Assembly (NCBI GenBank): GCA_039654915.1
Contig: CM077600.1
Span: forward strand, 34,915,992-34,979,991
Length of the DNA: 64,000 bases
Origin: Aquilaria yunnanensis
Lineage: Eukaryota > Streptophyta > Magnoliopsida > Malvales > Thymelaeaceae
Direction: 5' to 3'
The notes below the pieces were generated by a model. The model saw only the letters and a list, made by a program, of their open reading frames with translations, did no database searches and was not told the DNA's origin. Every line of letters starts with the position of its first letter. Positions within the stretch are counted from its first letter, which is position 1. Position numbers and translations under genes: made by a program. This document shows positions 12,178 to 23,220 of the stretch, piece after piece.

Positions 12178-13689
12178 ATCTTTAGTTTTTACCTCCCAAT
12201 GAAAGTAATAAGGGGAAAATACAAAAAAAGAAGAGTTAATAGAATTAGAGCAAATTTGCCTAAAGATGGACCACTCACACATCACAAGCTATATATATTA
12301 TCATTTCCCGTAGCCCCATAAATCCATCTCGCCGCGCAAAGAAAGCTGGTTAGCTTCTGGTTGCATAGAAGAAGCGTTTGAGCCCTCAAACGGCCTCACC
12401 CCTTTAGAGGAGTCCTCATTCCCGAGCTGTGAAGAGTTCACAAGCCGATCAAGCATCGCCCACTCACTTATCCCTTGATCATCTCTTCCCTCGGGCTCGC
12501 ACGTACCGACCTCCAACCCAGGCTCGCACGCTTGGTATCTGAGGCTATCACTCCCAGCACTGTCGCAGTCTTTAGGGTTTGATGTCATGAGCTGCTTAGC
12601 CATAAGGGGGGAGGAGTCCGATTGTAAGGCTAAGTATTCATATGGTGCGAGGGGCTTAGGGACGATGGCTTGGGAGTGGAAGAGGGAGCACTGAGGGGTT
12701 GGGGGGATGTGGGCGTAGTGGAGGGCAAGGTCAGGCTTGTTGTTCAACTCGAAAGGTGGTTGTTGGCGCAGAAGCTGGAGGTGGTGGCATTGGGTGTCTC
12801 TGTGGTGCATAAAGCTGCTGCCGCGAGCATGGCTGGTACTTGATGAGGTGTTCAGCTGTTGGTCTGATAAATTTATGCTAGAACCACCATGGTGATTGTC
12901 ACCTCCCACCTTGAAGAGATTTTTCTTCTTAAACACCCGACACACAACCCATCCATCTTCCTGCATGCAGTATATATGAAGTAGTATATAATATAGTGAG
13001 TGATACTACACCTCTGCAAAACAACATGTTAATGTAACTAAATTCTACAAACTCATATGTCAAATCAACAATTTCTTTGATCGATTAGTTTAAATTCTTA
13101 TATATGATTTCACTTTAATCATCAATTCAATTTGTCTAAGTCAAATTAAAGAGCTTACGCTTAAATTTCCTTGAGGATCATCACTATCTTCTAATCGATA
13201 CTCATGCATGATCCAATCAGTCTTTTGGCCGTGAGGGGCCCTTCCTCGATAAAAAACAAGGGTCTTCCTCATGCCAATTTTCTTGTAAGTGTTCCTTATG
13301 CATTTGTCTCGCCCTGTTGCCTTCCAAAAGCCTGCACTTGTGGCTCGATTAGTTCTTGAGCCTGTTGGGTACTTCCTGTCTTTGTGACTGAAAAAGTACC
13401 ATTCATTTTGTGGTGTTGACCCAATTCTACATCTCTCTTTGTATAGCCACATAAAAAAAGAAAACAAAGAAAATGCATTAGGTCATGCTCTTTGGATTGC
13501 AAAACCTTAGCTAAGGTTAGCTGCTCACTATAGAATCTATACAAACTTATATGAAACTGATATTTTGATATTTGAAATCCACATAAATCTATCTACACCT
13601 ACAAATATAAAGATCAATAGAATAGCGAGAATGTTGTAAGTGGATTTTATATTGAACTTAACTTTTTGAAAAAAAAAAACATTCTTGGT
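11890..13689. repeat. Segmental duplication block B (partner of 2055-3641)
   Basis: Carries the intact NAC exons 2 and 3 with flanking LTR-like sequence. It matches block A except for about 200 extra bases at about 11977-12180, which belong to the LTR-like element and were probably lost from block A. Similarity ends in NAC intron 1 near 13689. Confidence 0.85.
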
Positions 13690-16600
13690 AGGTTTAATTT
13701 TCAATACTATCGTGTATATATCAAATTTAAATTATAATATACTATATCACCTTATTAATTAAAATATTTAATTTTAAAAATTCTTTTCAAAATTATAACA
13801 TGATATAAAAGTTGTAGACCTAATGTGCTATGATAAATGTCACTCATTGGTCAATTACTTTTTATATATATAGTTTTGATAACTTATCTATTTATGTGAA
13901 ATTTCTATCTCTTTTAAATTTTTATGAAGCTATTTACTAAAATAATCAATGAACTTTCATTTTATTGATTGATATATCCTGTTTATTAATCTACTTTGAA
14001 GTTGTTCATAAAATTAGTGATTAATAATTATAGGTATTACTTACAATTTGATAGCCTTGCCTTATATACATGAAATCATTAAAGATAATGTGGTCATCCT
14101 AGTTAAATTTTCAGAAAAAAATATATCAGAATTAGACATACAATCAAAATAAAAAGAATATATCTCAAATCTATATGAGATGAACAACTCTAAATAAGTG
14201 CTTCTCAAAATTAGACTTACAATCAAAGCGGACAAAATATATATTAAATTGAGACAAAATGACATAATCACAGGTAAATACGTACATACCAAGTATAGAC
14301 AAATTTATCTCAAAATTAGACATACAATAAAAAATAAACAAATTACAGTTAAGGAAAAATAAAAGCATCTCAAATTCAGACAAGATGGTCTCCACCATAG
14401 GCAAATAGGAGTAGATATTAGAACTAAAGAAATTCTGAATTAGACAAATGCATGTAAAAAATAGACATAAAATCAATGTAAAATAAATGTATTTCAAATC
14501 TAAATAGACTAGTATTAATCATAGAGAAATGCATATGAAAAGTAAACCAATTATTTACCTTAAAACTAGACAAATTCATTTTTTAAATTAGATGGTAAAT
14601 TATTATAAATGAATATCAAGTTAATAGTGTAAAAATGGATGAACATACACCCCGAGAATGGGAGAGACAACCTTTAATACGAATACATGTGTTTAATTCA
14701 TAGCCATATATATCACATCTAAAGTAACAAACATTAATGTAAAAAATAATATAGTAAGGAAATAAATTATATATAATTAAGAACTTTGATACTTTTATAT
14801 GTGTGGGGGGCAGTCAGATGGCATGAGACCCACTTTTAGTCTACTCATCCGATGCATCTGCCACTATGAGAGATTGTATTGGTCTAATTTTTATATGATT
14901 ATTAACTATGTATATGCAAATATATACAATGATAATGATTAACTATATTGATAAAATTTGTTTTTTGCTATCTAAAACAAAAACAGTGCCCATTTTTCGT
15001 GATTTATTCATAAAATTTCAGCATTTTTATATTGTTTATAATTGTTATGGTTGCTTTTTTTTTTTCCATGGCTTTTCGCTTTGATTGAGGTTGGCATCTA
15101 TGTTTTTTTTTCCCATCTTTTTTTCCCCTTTTGGTGATAGCATATTTTCTTATGTATAATTTACAGTATATAGTTCTAATTAATTTTAATGTGGTAGTAC
15201 AGATATTGAATTAATATCCCATATACATAAATCAAAATAGGCATGCAATAACCTATATAATTTCATCTAATTTGTTTTTCCAATATAATTTCATCTGAAA
15301 TGATGGTAGGAGAATGGTACCTAATTTTCAGAAGTGAAAGAAAGAAGTAAATTAATTGGTGAGTTTGGCCCTAATTGAAAGTAAAATATGATGGTAGGAA
15401 ATTTTTACCCAACTTATAAATTGCGTATTTCCGTAGTTGTTTTCTATAATAGCCAACCAGTAACTTTCATGTATACTGGTCAAACATATATATCTAACTT
15501 ATATACATATTGAAACTACAATTATACATATGGGATCAGCTAAAAGAAATTGTTTTCTCAATTACCAACAAGGTCATGTACAAAGGCTTCTCAAGCGGAG
15601 ACGAGTACTGCGGCATATGCACGAAAACATAATCTCCGAGGATATAGAATATACAATAAAGTTTCTTCGTTTTCAAGTCCTAAAGTTAATCACTATAACA
15701 ATTAAATTATCTAATTTTTATGGATAAGATTATCTAAATTAAGATCTTAACTAACAAATATTTTTGATGTTGAAATCAGAAGCTTGAGAACTTTGCTAAA
15801 CCAAAAAAAAAAAAATGAAACAGAGGAGTATATGTTGAGAATTGGAAATCAATTACAGCTAGGACGAAGGAAATAAAAAGAATTTGCCCCAACTTATTTC
15901 GCTTCAAAATCAGAAGGAGAACTCTACGAAAATGCACGGTGCTTTTTATTTTTATTTTTCTTTTTGTTTCTTTAAATGATTGTAGGTGTTCTTTTTGTTC
16001 TAGAAATTAAACTTTCCATTTTTTTTCAAGATTTATTCAATAAAAATATGAGGCTATATAATATAATTTAAGAATATAAAAAATCATATTTTCTGAAGTT
16101 TGGAGAACTCATTTGTTATAGTGAAAAACCTTGTTTAATTGGTTATAAATTATTAACAGACGAGTAGTGCTACAAACTTTGAAAAATAAGGGTTTTTCAT
16201 TCCTAAAAACCAATTATATATGCATTCATATGCTTCTCAGGAAGAAAATTTGGAAAATAAACTAAAAAAATTTCGACAACTAATTAGCTTATTAGTTTAT
16301 CAGTATTTCTAATTGTAATTTCCTAATTGATAATCCACAAGCAAACGATAGAAATATTAATTTATGTAGCTAGCCAGATGAAGATAATTAGCTCATAGAT
16401 AGTTCTAAAATAAAATTTCTCTGAATTCCGATTGGATATTTGATTCACTACCGAAATCAATAATTTTAGGTAATTTAACAAACACGCACACACATAATTG
16501 ATGCATGGTAACTAAGCGTCCGTGTCTGGGAAGTAGTTCGTTAATAATTAAAGTACGTACCTTGTAATTCCCAAGGCTCCATCTTGTTCAAGTCGACTTC

Positions 16601-16723
16601 TCGGATGACTTCCATGTCAAACTTCTGGAACGAAACCTTCTTCTTCAAGTAGTAGTGAAGCAGCTCTTCGTCGGTAGGGTGGAAGCGGAAGCCAGGCGGC
16701 ACACCGCCGTTTGACGAAGCCAT
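12301..16723 (-). CDS. BRN1/2-like: NAC transcription factor, BEARSKIN1/2 (SMB clade) type
   Basis: Three exons: 16723-16561, 13436-13159 and 12960-12301, with GT-AG introns, encode 366 residues. The NAC domain spans about residues 8-165: subdomain A with [20 protein letters not shown], then [33 protein letters not shown], the [12 protein letters not shown]-binding core, [20 protein letters not shown] and [14 protein letters not shown]. The spacing and wording match the Arabidopsis BRN1/BRN2 group, which controls root-cap maturation and cell-wall release. The C-terminal half is a Ser/Gln/Pro-rich, poorly conserved activation region ending in MDLWGYGK. An in-frame upstream ATG at 16741 would add six residues; I chose 16723 because it fits family N-termini. 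Intron 1 is about 3.1 kb, long for this family, and AT- and repeat-rich. A pseudogene copy lies at 2293-3386. Confidence 0.93.
14100..14520. repeat. Diverged ~110-bp tandem repeats inside NAC intron 1
   Basis: At least three imperfect units share the phrase 'cagaattagacatacaatcaaa' or 'tctcaaaattagac[at]tacaat' at about 14128, 14203 and 14310, with weaker copies further on. Open frames on the minus strand here are by-products of the repeat. The rest of intron 1 (13690-16540) is AT-rich, and I recognise nothing else in it. Confidence 0.6.
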
Positions 16724-16792
16724 CACAAATAACCAACACAAATAATATATGAAATGATCTGGTAATTAATGATCAATTGATCACTTATCTGC

Positions 16793-16803
16793 AGATATAT
16801 AGG
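16793..16803 (-). promoter_or_regulatory. Candidate TATA box of the NAC gene
   Basis: The minus strand reads CCTATATATC about 75 bases upstream of the chosen start codon, a plausible TATA position for a short 5' leader. This rests on sequence match only. Confidence 0.4.
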
Positions 16804-17062
16804 TAGCTATACAGGATAGCTGGCTCATTAGCAAAATTATAAATGAGGAAGTGGGATGGCCATAAATACAAGAGGGTCGAGGGTGTGGACCGGGCAAGGG
16901 TTTAAAGGCATTCTGGTGATGTGAGAAAGTTGACTGCCGGTAACTATGCCGCCGGGGAAGGTTAAAGCTATCGTAAAATGCAAGTTTAAGGAATACGAAC
17001 CCCATGATTTTGTGGTTTAATTTTTTTCCTTTTCTTTTTTTTTTCTTTTCACTCCCTATCAT

Positions 17063-18900
17063 TCATTTTTCTTTTAAAAAAATAATGTTTGTAGCAGTTT
17101 AAATAAAGTTTACCCTTATTATTACAAGGGAGGCCATTGCTTAATTGCTCTAGCTACATGCCTGCAGATCGAACGAGGTGCGTGTTGTGAGCCTGTGAGG
17201 CTCAATTTATGAGAATCGAGACGCTTCAAATTGCATTCTGCGCTACCTACGTACACGAGAAGTACTATCACAATCCTACTAGGTATACTCATTGATTTCT
17301 TCAAAGACTTAAAATTTACTTGATCATTTATGTTAGACCGATATCAGGCTTAGTTTATTAATGTCTTCTAAAATAATATCTAATACTAACAAAGATTAGA
17401 AGAATAACAGAAGAGTGTAGACAGATTAATTATTCATTAATTCAAGGCTTCAATTGAAATATTTGTGGTTTAAAAGCAATATAGTTTTAAGCTTCTTTTA
17501 AGATGATACCATAATGAGCTTGGTTTAACACGATCTAACATTTGGGTTCGGCTGATGAAAGAAAACCGACCTGAGTATATCTCTATTCAAGAAAGGAATA
17601 TTTTAAGAAGATAAAAACTAGCCAAAGTGAAATCCCTACAGTCAAGAGGAATTCCAGCATTAACAACATTTCTAAGGGGCCATGACAAGAGGCACCCTAC
17701 ATGTACAAATAGGAGACCCCCATGGTTTGTGAAAGTATGCACTTCTCTCTACTAAAACCCTAGCAACTTTGATTCTCACAAAAATATTAACTTGACAATC
17801 AGATGACTTTCACCTAAGACACTCTCCGAGGCCCTAGCAAATGGTTGACTTTGCTCATAGGTCTAGATCTTAGAATATCTCAACATACCACTCCAACCTG
17901 GTTCAACCATCCCCCTTGGTAGTTTGATTATCATGAGAAACTAATACCTATATTGCAATTATCCAAAAACTATGAACTTTAATTAAAAAATATTATCTTC
18001 AAGGCAAATATAATATTTACTCAATGCATGTTAGTCTGTATAACATGAAAATCTTTACTTTGCATTAAGGGTAAAAAGGAGTCGAATTTTTTTCGGGTAG
18101 CTTTGAGTTGTTTGGTCTAGTGGATTTGTTTGGGTTTGTTGTGGTTTTTATTTGTGAGTTTAGCTCATGTGTGTGTGTGTGTGTTTTTTTTTTCTTCTAG
18201 CAGCTATCTAGTTTTTTTTTTAATAAATATCCTCCTTCAAAAAAAAAAAAACACACTTCGCTTATTTCATGAGACAAGAAGTTTAAGGAAAAAAATTTAA
18301 AATTAAAGTTCATCTAACAAATTGAGCTTCTCTTCACAAATTAATTGCTGATCATGATATTAATATTATGATATTAGATATTAATATAATCTGCAAGTGT
18401 ATTTTTCTTATATTATCTATTAATTACTCAATGCCGATGGTGTTTATGACACTAGTTTTATTTTTAAAAAAACCTTATTCTGTTATTTTTTCTGGAAATA
18501 TATAAAAATTATGTTTGCATGTATTATGATCTAATGGTCCACACGTTGCACCCAAAGTTGGACAAGAGCTGGTAATAGTTGAAATAGTTTACTCTTATTT
18601 TATAGAAGAATAACGATCCCAAGTATATATATTTATTATAAGAATTTGATTGTTCTTAACGCAATCAATTGGAAAAACAGCTACAAGAAAGCTTCTTGGG
18701 ATTTTCAAATTTGATTGGACGACTCAAACTTGATATTATTAATTATGTTAATTAATGATGCCAAAAAAAAAAAATTGTTCGACTTTTTTATAGTGCCTCC
18801 ACAAGCCCACAGCTCCGGTTTGCACATGCTGGTACGACCATCAGCTATTGCAGATTAATTTGCTTAATTCATATGTACGCTTCCCTGGTGTTTTTTTCAC
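17063..18900. other. Intergenic DNA with a possible decayed LTR
   Basis: No gene is seen. At about 17500-17900 a stretch of more even composition (an 'acaaataggagaccccc' leader-like motif, 'cttctctctactaaaaccctagc', then 'tctccgaggccctag') resembles the R/U5 part of plant gypsy-type LTRs. I could not find a partner LTR, PBS or coding region. Short (GT)n and poly-T/A runs occur near 18169-18255. Confidence 0.35.
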
Positions 18901-19511
18901 TTTATACAGGGATTTAAATATGCTTATAATTTCAATACATTGTCCCGAAACAGTGTCGCAACATGATCAATATTTTCAAAGCATTTACTCGTAGAGGTAT
19001 GGAGTGAAAATTTCAGGTATTCTCTTGCAGCATCTTGATGATGACTAACTGAGGTAAACTGATGCCCAGTAATTAGAATAGGCGCCACACAATCTTTGTG
19101 TTTGGCTCGCATAGTTCGTAGGAACTTCAAATGCTTTGAATAATTCCTTCCTAATCTGGGTAATGTGAAATAGCAAAAGAAAAGCGATGACAAAAACACT
19201 CAAAGTTGCAGACTCTAAAATTAAATTCAGCATCACCGTGTTAAAAACAACAAAATCATCACCAGATATAAAATGTTATTCAGACAATGCAAGGTGTGAT
19301 TCATCTATTAGCAAAAATAACCCGGTTAAATTCCCACTTTTATTCTTTCTACTGGGTTTGATGTTTTTATTCAAAAAATAAAACACAGAGGAGTTGATCA
19401 TTCACTTCAATTATGTATCTACTATAAATTGGGTTTATGCAACGAGCTTCAGCTTTTATTGAGACCATAAAAAGCACAAGCTACTGTGACTAAAATCCTG
19501 ATATGTATGTA

Positions 19512-19970
19512 GGGAAAGTTATAAAAACCCCCCTGTGGTTTAGTCAAACCTACAGTTTGCCCCCTCTATTTTGAGAAACCTACACTTTACCCCACATGTT
19601 TTTTATACTACCTGATAATAACTTATGAAACTGTATTTAAACTATACAATAATCATTTTCCAGTAATTTCAATTTGTCCAGTATTTTTTTTATAACTAAT
19701 AGACATTTTAAACTATCAGTTTTTTTTTCTGTAAATATACTTTCCTAGTTGTAATTATATATCAGTATTTTTTAAAGGTCGGTTGACTGTGAAAAAAATA
19801 TCAAAAATCTTGAAATTACTAGAGCATTATTACCATATAGTTTAAATACAGTTTCAGAAATTGTTATCAGGCAGTATAAAAAAAATAGGGGGCAAAGTGT
19901 AGGTTTCTCAAAATAAAGGGGACAAACTGTAGATTTGACCAAACCACAGAGGGGTTTTTGTAACTTTCCC
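19512..19970. mobile_element. Mutator-type (MULE) MITE with 9-bp target duplication
   Basis: A 459-bp element with long inverted ends. The left end GGGAAAGTTATAAAAACCCC pairs with the right end GGGGTTTTTGTAACTTTCCC. Inner pairing includes CTGTGGTTTAGTCAAACCTA with its counterpart and the 'cctacagtttgcccc' segment. Perfect 9-bp direct repeats ATGTATGTA flank it (19503-19511 and 19971-19979). The terminal GGG...CCC resembles the element at 8316-8667. It lies in an intron of the TFIIIC pseudogene and has no coding capacity. Confidence 0.9.
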
Positions 19971-21452
19971 ATGTATGTATGACTCAGTTTCTGATAATAA
20001 ATGCAAGCTAGTTAGAAATAGTGCAAATATAGACGAACAAGCTAGTTAGAACTAGTGCAAATACAGACGAACACTCAGCAGTCAGATTCAATACCTTGAA
20101 GACACATTGTAATAGCAGTTCCAAGAAGCAATGCTGTGTGGGTATTCAAGAACAATGTCCCTTGCACGGTTGAAGCCATCCTTGTGATCCATGGTCCTGT
20201 GTGCCATTTCTGCAGAATTTTAAGAAAGTTTCAGAGAATAAATCACCAAATTCCAAAACCAACATTTCTGTATTGATTGTAGAAGAATTGTTGTTCAGTT
20301 TGTTTAGGGATCATGATTGGTCTAACATATTTGAGGTACTTGTGATTAGAGGATGAAGGAATAAATTGAAGGGAAAAAGAAAAACAGCATGAAAGTACAT
20401 CAGAAAAAAAATAAACATCTAGGTTCAGCACATACAAGCTCCAAGGGATCGAAGTTGCTCTTTCTTCTCAACAGTCAAAGTGTTGTTACCACATTTGAGT
20501 GTGAGTCTGATGATCCTCCTCATCTACTATGATATTTGGCAATGAAGGCTCTTTAGCAGGTTCTTCCTGCGTAGATTTAAGAAATAGCGTACAGTGGGAT
20601 GAGGAGTTAGCCAGGAAATGACCAGTGATTGACATGCAAGAGAATTTGATTTAACATATTCTGTTGACAGCTTAGTCAGACCATTAGGAAACTCAAACCC
20701 AAACATGAGTCTTGATTTCAAAATGAATACTTGTAGAAGTTTTAGAAGAAATCATTTGCAGCACCAGAGATTCCACTTTAATAAAGGAGCAATAACCAAT
20801 TTCTTGTTTTATGGAGACAATCATATTATTCCTTTGTTTCCTTTAGTTCATCTGAAGTACCTAAGATTTTGCATTTTCATCCTCACTGCGCCAGTCAAGT
20901 CTAGCTGCCAATGCTGCAGCTTTTTTTTCTTCCTTCAGAGCTACTTTCTTCTGAAGCAGCTTTCTTGCTCTGGATGCTTTCAAACTACCCTCACCAACAA
21001 CAAAAATTGGATTACCAACAATTTTGCAATAGGATGTAAAAGAGAGAATACAGATAAAAAGACTAAGAAACATCCTTTTCATAAGGCAAGTGAGGCAACA
21101 CTAAACTACTCCATGGTTGAAATATGTTCACATTCTACACCAAATTTGATTGACTTAATCTTCCCCTCATGTGATTAGATATATTTACCCACAAAGGTAG
21201 AAAAGCAAAACTTCCATTCTCTTTTCCTGGATCCTTACAGGCTCCATCTCTTGGCAAGATCATTATTATCACCTTAACAGAGAGCTTGAAGCTCCCAACT
21301 TTAAGTTCTCAAACAGTCAAACTGCCGACCACATCTTTACATTCCAATCTACTACCTGTCACTTCAAGTTGGTACTACTGACTTGGTCATGTAGGAGAAA
21401 CAAAAACTTAACCATTTATCAAGGGAAACACCAACCTGAAAAATTGATTATA

Positions 21453-21715
21453 CTCCCTCCATCTCATAATATATGCCACTTTCCAATTTTTGTATCCCAA
21501 AATATGTGTAACTTTTCCATATTTAGACATCTTCAAAATGTACCATCCCCATTATGCAAAGCAGATGAACTCCTCTTTTTGTTATGACTATACCATTTAC
21601 TTAAGGGTAACTTGGGAAAAACATATCTAATTTGCTTATGTGGCACAACATCCATAATTTTTACAAAAAAAGAAAAAACAAGGTACAAGGTACATACATT
21701 ATGGAGCAGAGGGAG
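21453..21715. mobile_element. Stowaway-type MITE
   Basis: 263 bp with ends CTCCCTCCATCTCATAATAT and ...ATTATGGAGCAGAGGGAG, inverted copies of each other with few changes, flanked by the dinucleotide TA on both sides. The CTCCCTCC terminus and TA target duplication are diagnostic of Stowaway (Tc1/mariner derived) elements. It lies inside the TFIIIC pseudogene. Confidence 0.9.
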
Positions 21716-22243
21716 TAAGATAATCAATATGCTATTTATGAAATTTCATGGTTTCACAAAAAAGGACAAGAAGCAAGACAGGGAAATTACAAACAACATA
21801 ATTTTCATTTTTTTTTAAAAAAAAGGGCAAATTATCTTGTTACCGTTTTGAAGGAGTCGCTATTGGTCTTGATCCACAGAATATACCATCAGCTTGCTGA
21901 TCATCCATCTTTTTTATTCTTTCAGAGAGAATGCTTTCAGTTAGCCTCTTCTTCACTTTAACCTTATGAGCAACCATCATAAAATTGAAAAGCAAAAACA
22001 TTTAGCTTAAAGATAAAGGAACACACAACCTGGAGGACAAAGATACAACTCCTCTTCTTGTTGTGACTATACCATTTACTTAAGGGTAACTTGGGAAAAA
22101 CTTATCTAATTTGCTTATGTGGCACAACATCCATAATTTTTACAAAAAAAGAAAAAACAAGGTACAAGGTACATACATTATGGAGCGAAGGGAGTAAGAT
22201 AATCAATATGCTATTTCTGAAATTTCATGGTTTCACAAAAAAA
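21568..22243. repeat. ~197-bp direct duplication covering the right half of the Stowaway MITE
   Basis: 21568-21764 recurs at 22049-22243 with few changes, including the MITE's right end and about 45 bp of flanking DNA (ending TTTCATGGTTTCACAAAAAA). Because flank is copied along with half of the MITE, this is a segmental duplication and not a second insertion. The second copy ends exactly where the leader of the CCCTAA/minisatellite block begins. Confidence 0.88.
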
Positions 22244-22244
22244 C

Positions 22245-22425
22245 AAAATACTAATAAACTAAAATTACTTGGAAATGTTGTTCGTGGGCCAGCAATAACC
22301 AACCTCGTTTGTACCTATGTTGCTTCTTGGTCCACCAAATTTGTGTTAATTAATCAAGAATGTTGTTGTTGGTTTCATAGATCATATAAGCAATCCAATC
22401 AGCCTAGGAAAATTTATTAATGGCA
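22245..22425. repeat. Leader of the CCCTAA/minisatellite block, copy B
   Basis: Nearly identical to 9303-9482. The match starts at ACTAATAAACTAAAATTACTT and continues into the repeat array. The open frame crossing this junction (22091-22420) is chimeric between the duplicated MITE and the leader, so I do not call it a gene. Confidence 0.85.
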
Positions 22426-22559
22426 ACTCCAAAAAAGTAAATCAAATGTCCAATTTTTTAACAATTTTTTTAAAAAATTACACTTATCTCCTTCTTGTTT
22501 TAGAAACCTTTTAAAAAACGATCATAGTTTGTTCTTGTTAATGTGGAAAAGATAGTTTG

Positions 22560-23220
22560 CTCAATCCCTAACTCTAACTATAACTTTAATCCCTAACCTT
22601 AATTCATAACCCTAAACCTTAATCCATATCCAAAATTCTTAAGCCTAAGCCCTAATCCCTAACCCTAATTCTTAAACCCTAATCCCTAACTTTAGTTCCT
22701 AAGCCCTAATCCTTTACCTTTAACCCTAATCCCTAACTCTAATCCTTTATCCTAAACTCTAAATGATAAATCTAAATCTTAAACCTCAATCCTTAACCTT
22801 AACTGTAACCATAATCCTTAATACCTAATCCTTATCCTTTAACCTTAGTCCCTAAATCCTAACCCTAATCCCTACCTTTAAACCCTAACACTTAACCTTA
22901 ATCTCTAACTCTAGCACTAATTCCTAATCTTATTCCCTAATCCTTAAAACCTAAAAGTGTAACCCTAACCCTAATTCTAGACCCTAAACCTAAAACTAAC
23001 CACAATCCATAAGCCTAAACCCTTGCCCCAAACTTTACACCTAAACCCCAATCTTAAATCCTTAACGCCAACCCTAAGCCCGAAACTTTAAACTCTAACT
23101 TGAAAATTAAAGTGAACTCTAACACTAAACCCTAAACTCTAATTTTAAATCTTAACCTAAAATTGTAACCCCAATCTTAAACCCTAAAATTAAATAACTC
23201 TAACTTTAAACCCTAAACTT
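22560..23220. repeat. Degenerate CCCTAA (telomere-like) repeats, copy B
   Basis: Copy of 9625-10320 with the same order of variant units, including shared oddities such as 'cctaaaagtgtaaccctaaccctaat' and 'gccccaaactttacacctaaacccc'. Differences are mostly C/T changes and small indels. Confidence 0.9.

Larger units (their letters stand above)
19011..21962 (-). pseudogene. Decayed fragment of a TFIIIC subunit gene (tau131/GTF3C3-like, TPR protein)
   Basis: Minus-strand exons resemble the central part of plant general transcription factor 3C polypeptide 3. They are 21962-21842 (KKRLTESILSERIKKMDD, then FCGSRPIATPS), about 21000-20870 (ASRARKLLQKKVALKEEKKA), 20566-20436 (EEPAKEPSLPN, then VEKKEQLRSLGA), 20209-20095 (HKDGFNRARDIVLEYPHSIA, then SWNCYYN) and 19155 to about 19011 (KFLRTMRAKHKDC, HHQDAAREYL). 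Most splice sites still look usable. It is broken: the third exon has lost the stretch after NIIVDEED and shifts frame, the codon split across the 20436/20209 junction becomes TAA where the family has Gln, and both ends of the gene are missing. Two MITEs, at 19512-19970 and 21453-21715, sit in its introns. The intact gene normally encodes a TPR subunit recruiting TFIIIB to Pol III promoters. Confidence 0.8.

Noticed and set aside
16724..16741. Upstream ATG as the NAC start
   Set aside because: It adds MCWLFV, which is not seen in the family. The ATG at 16723 fits the usual N-terminus, although use of the upstream one cannot be excluded.
17122..17304. 60-codon minus-strand frame with a hydrophobic start
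   Set aside because: Too short, with no family match and no supporting signals. Probably chance.
22091..22420. 109-codon open frame
   Set aside because: It crosses the breakpoint between a duplicated MITE and the repeat-block leader. The matching frames at 21612 and 9295 are parts of those repeats.
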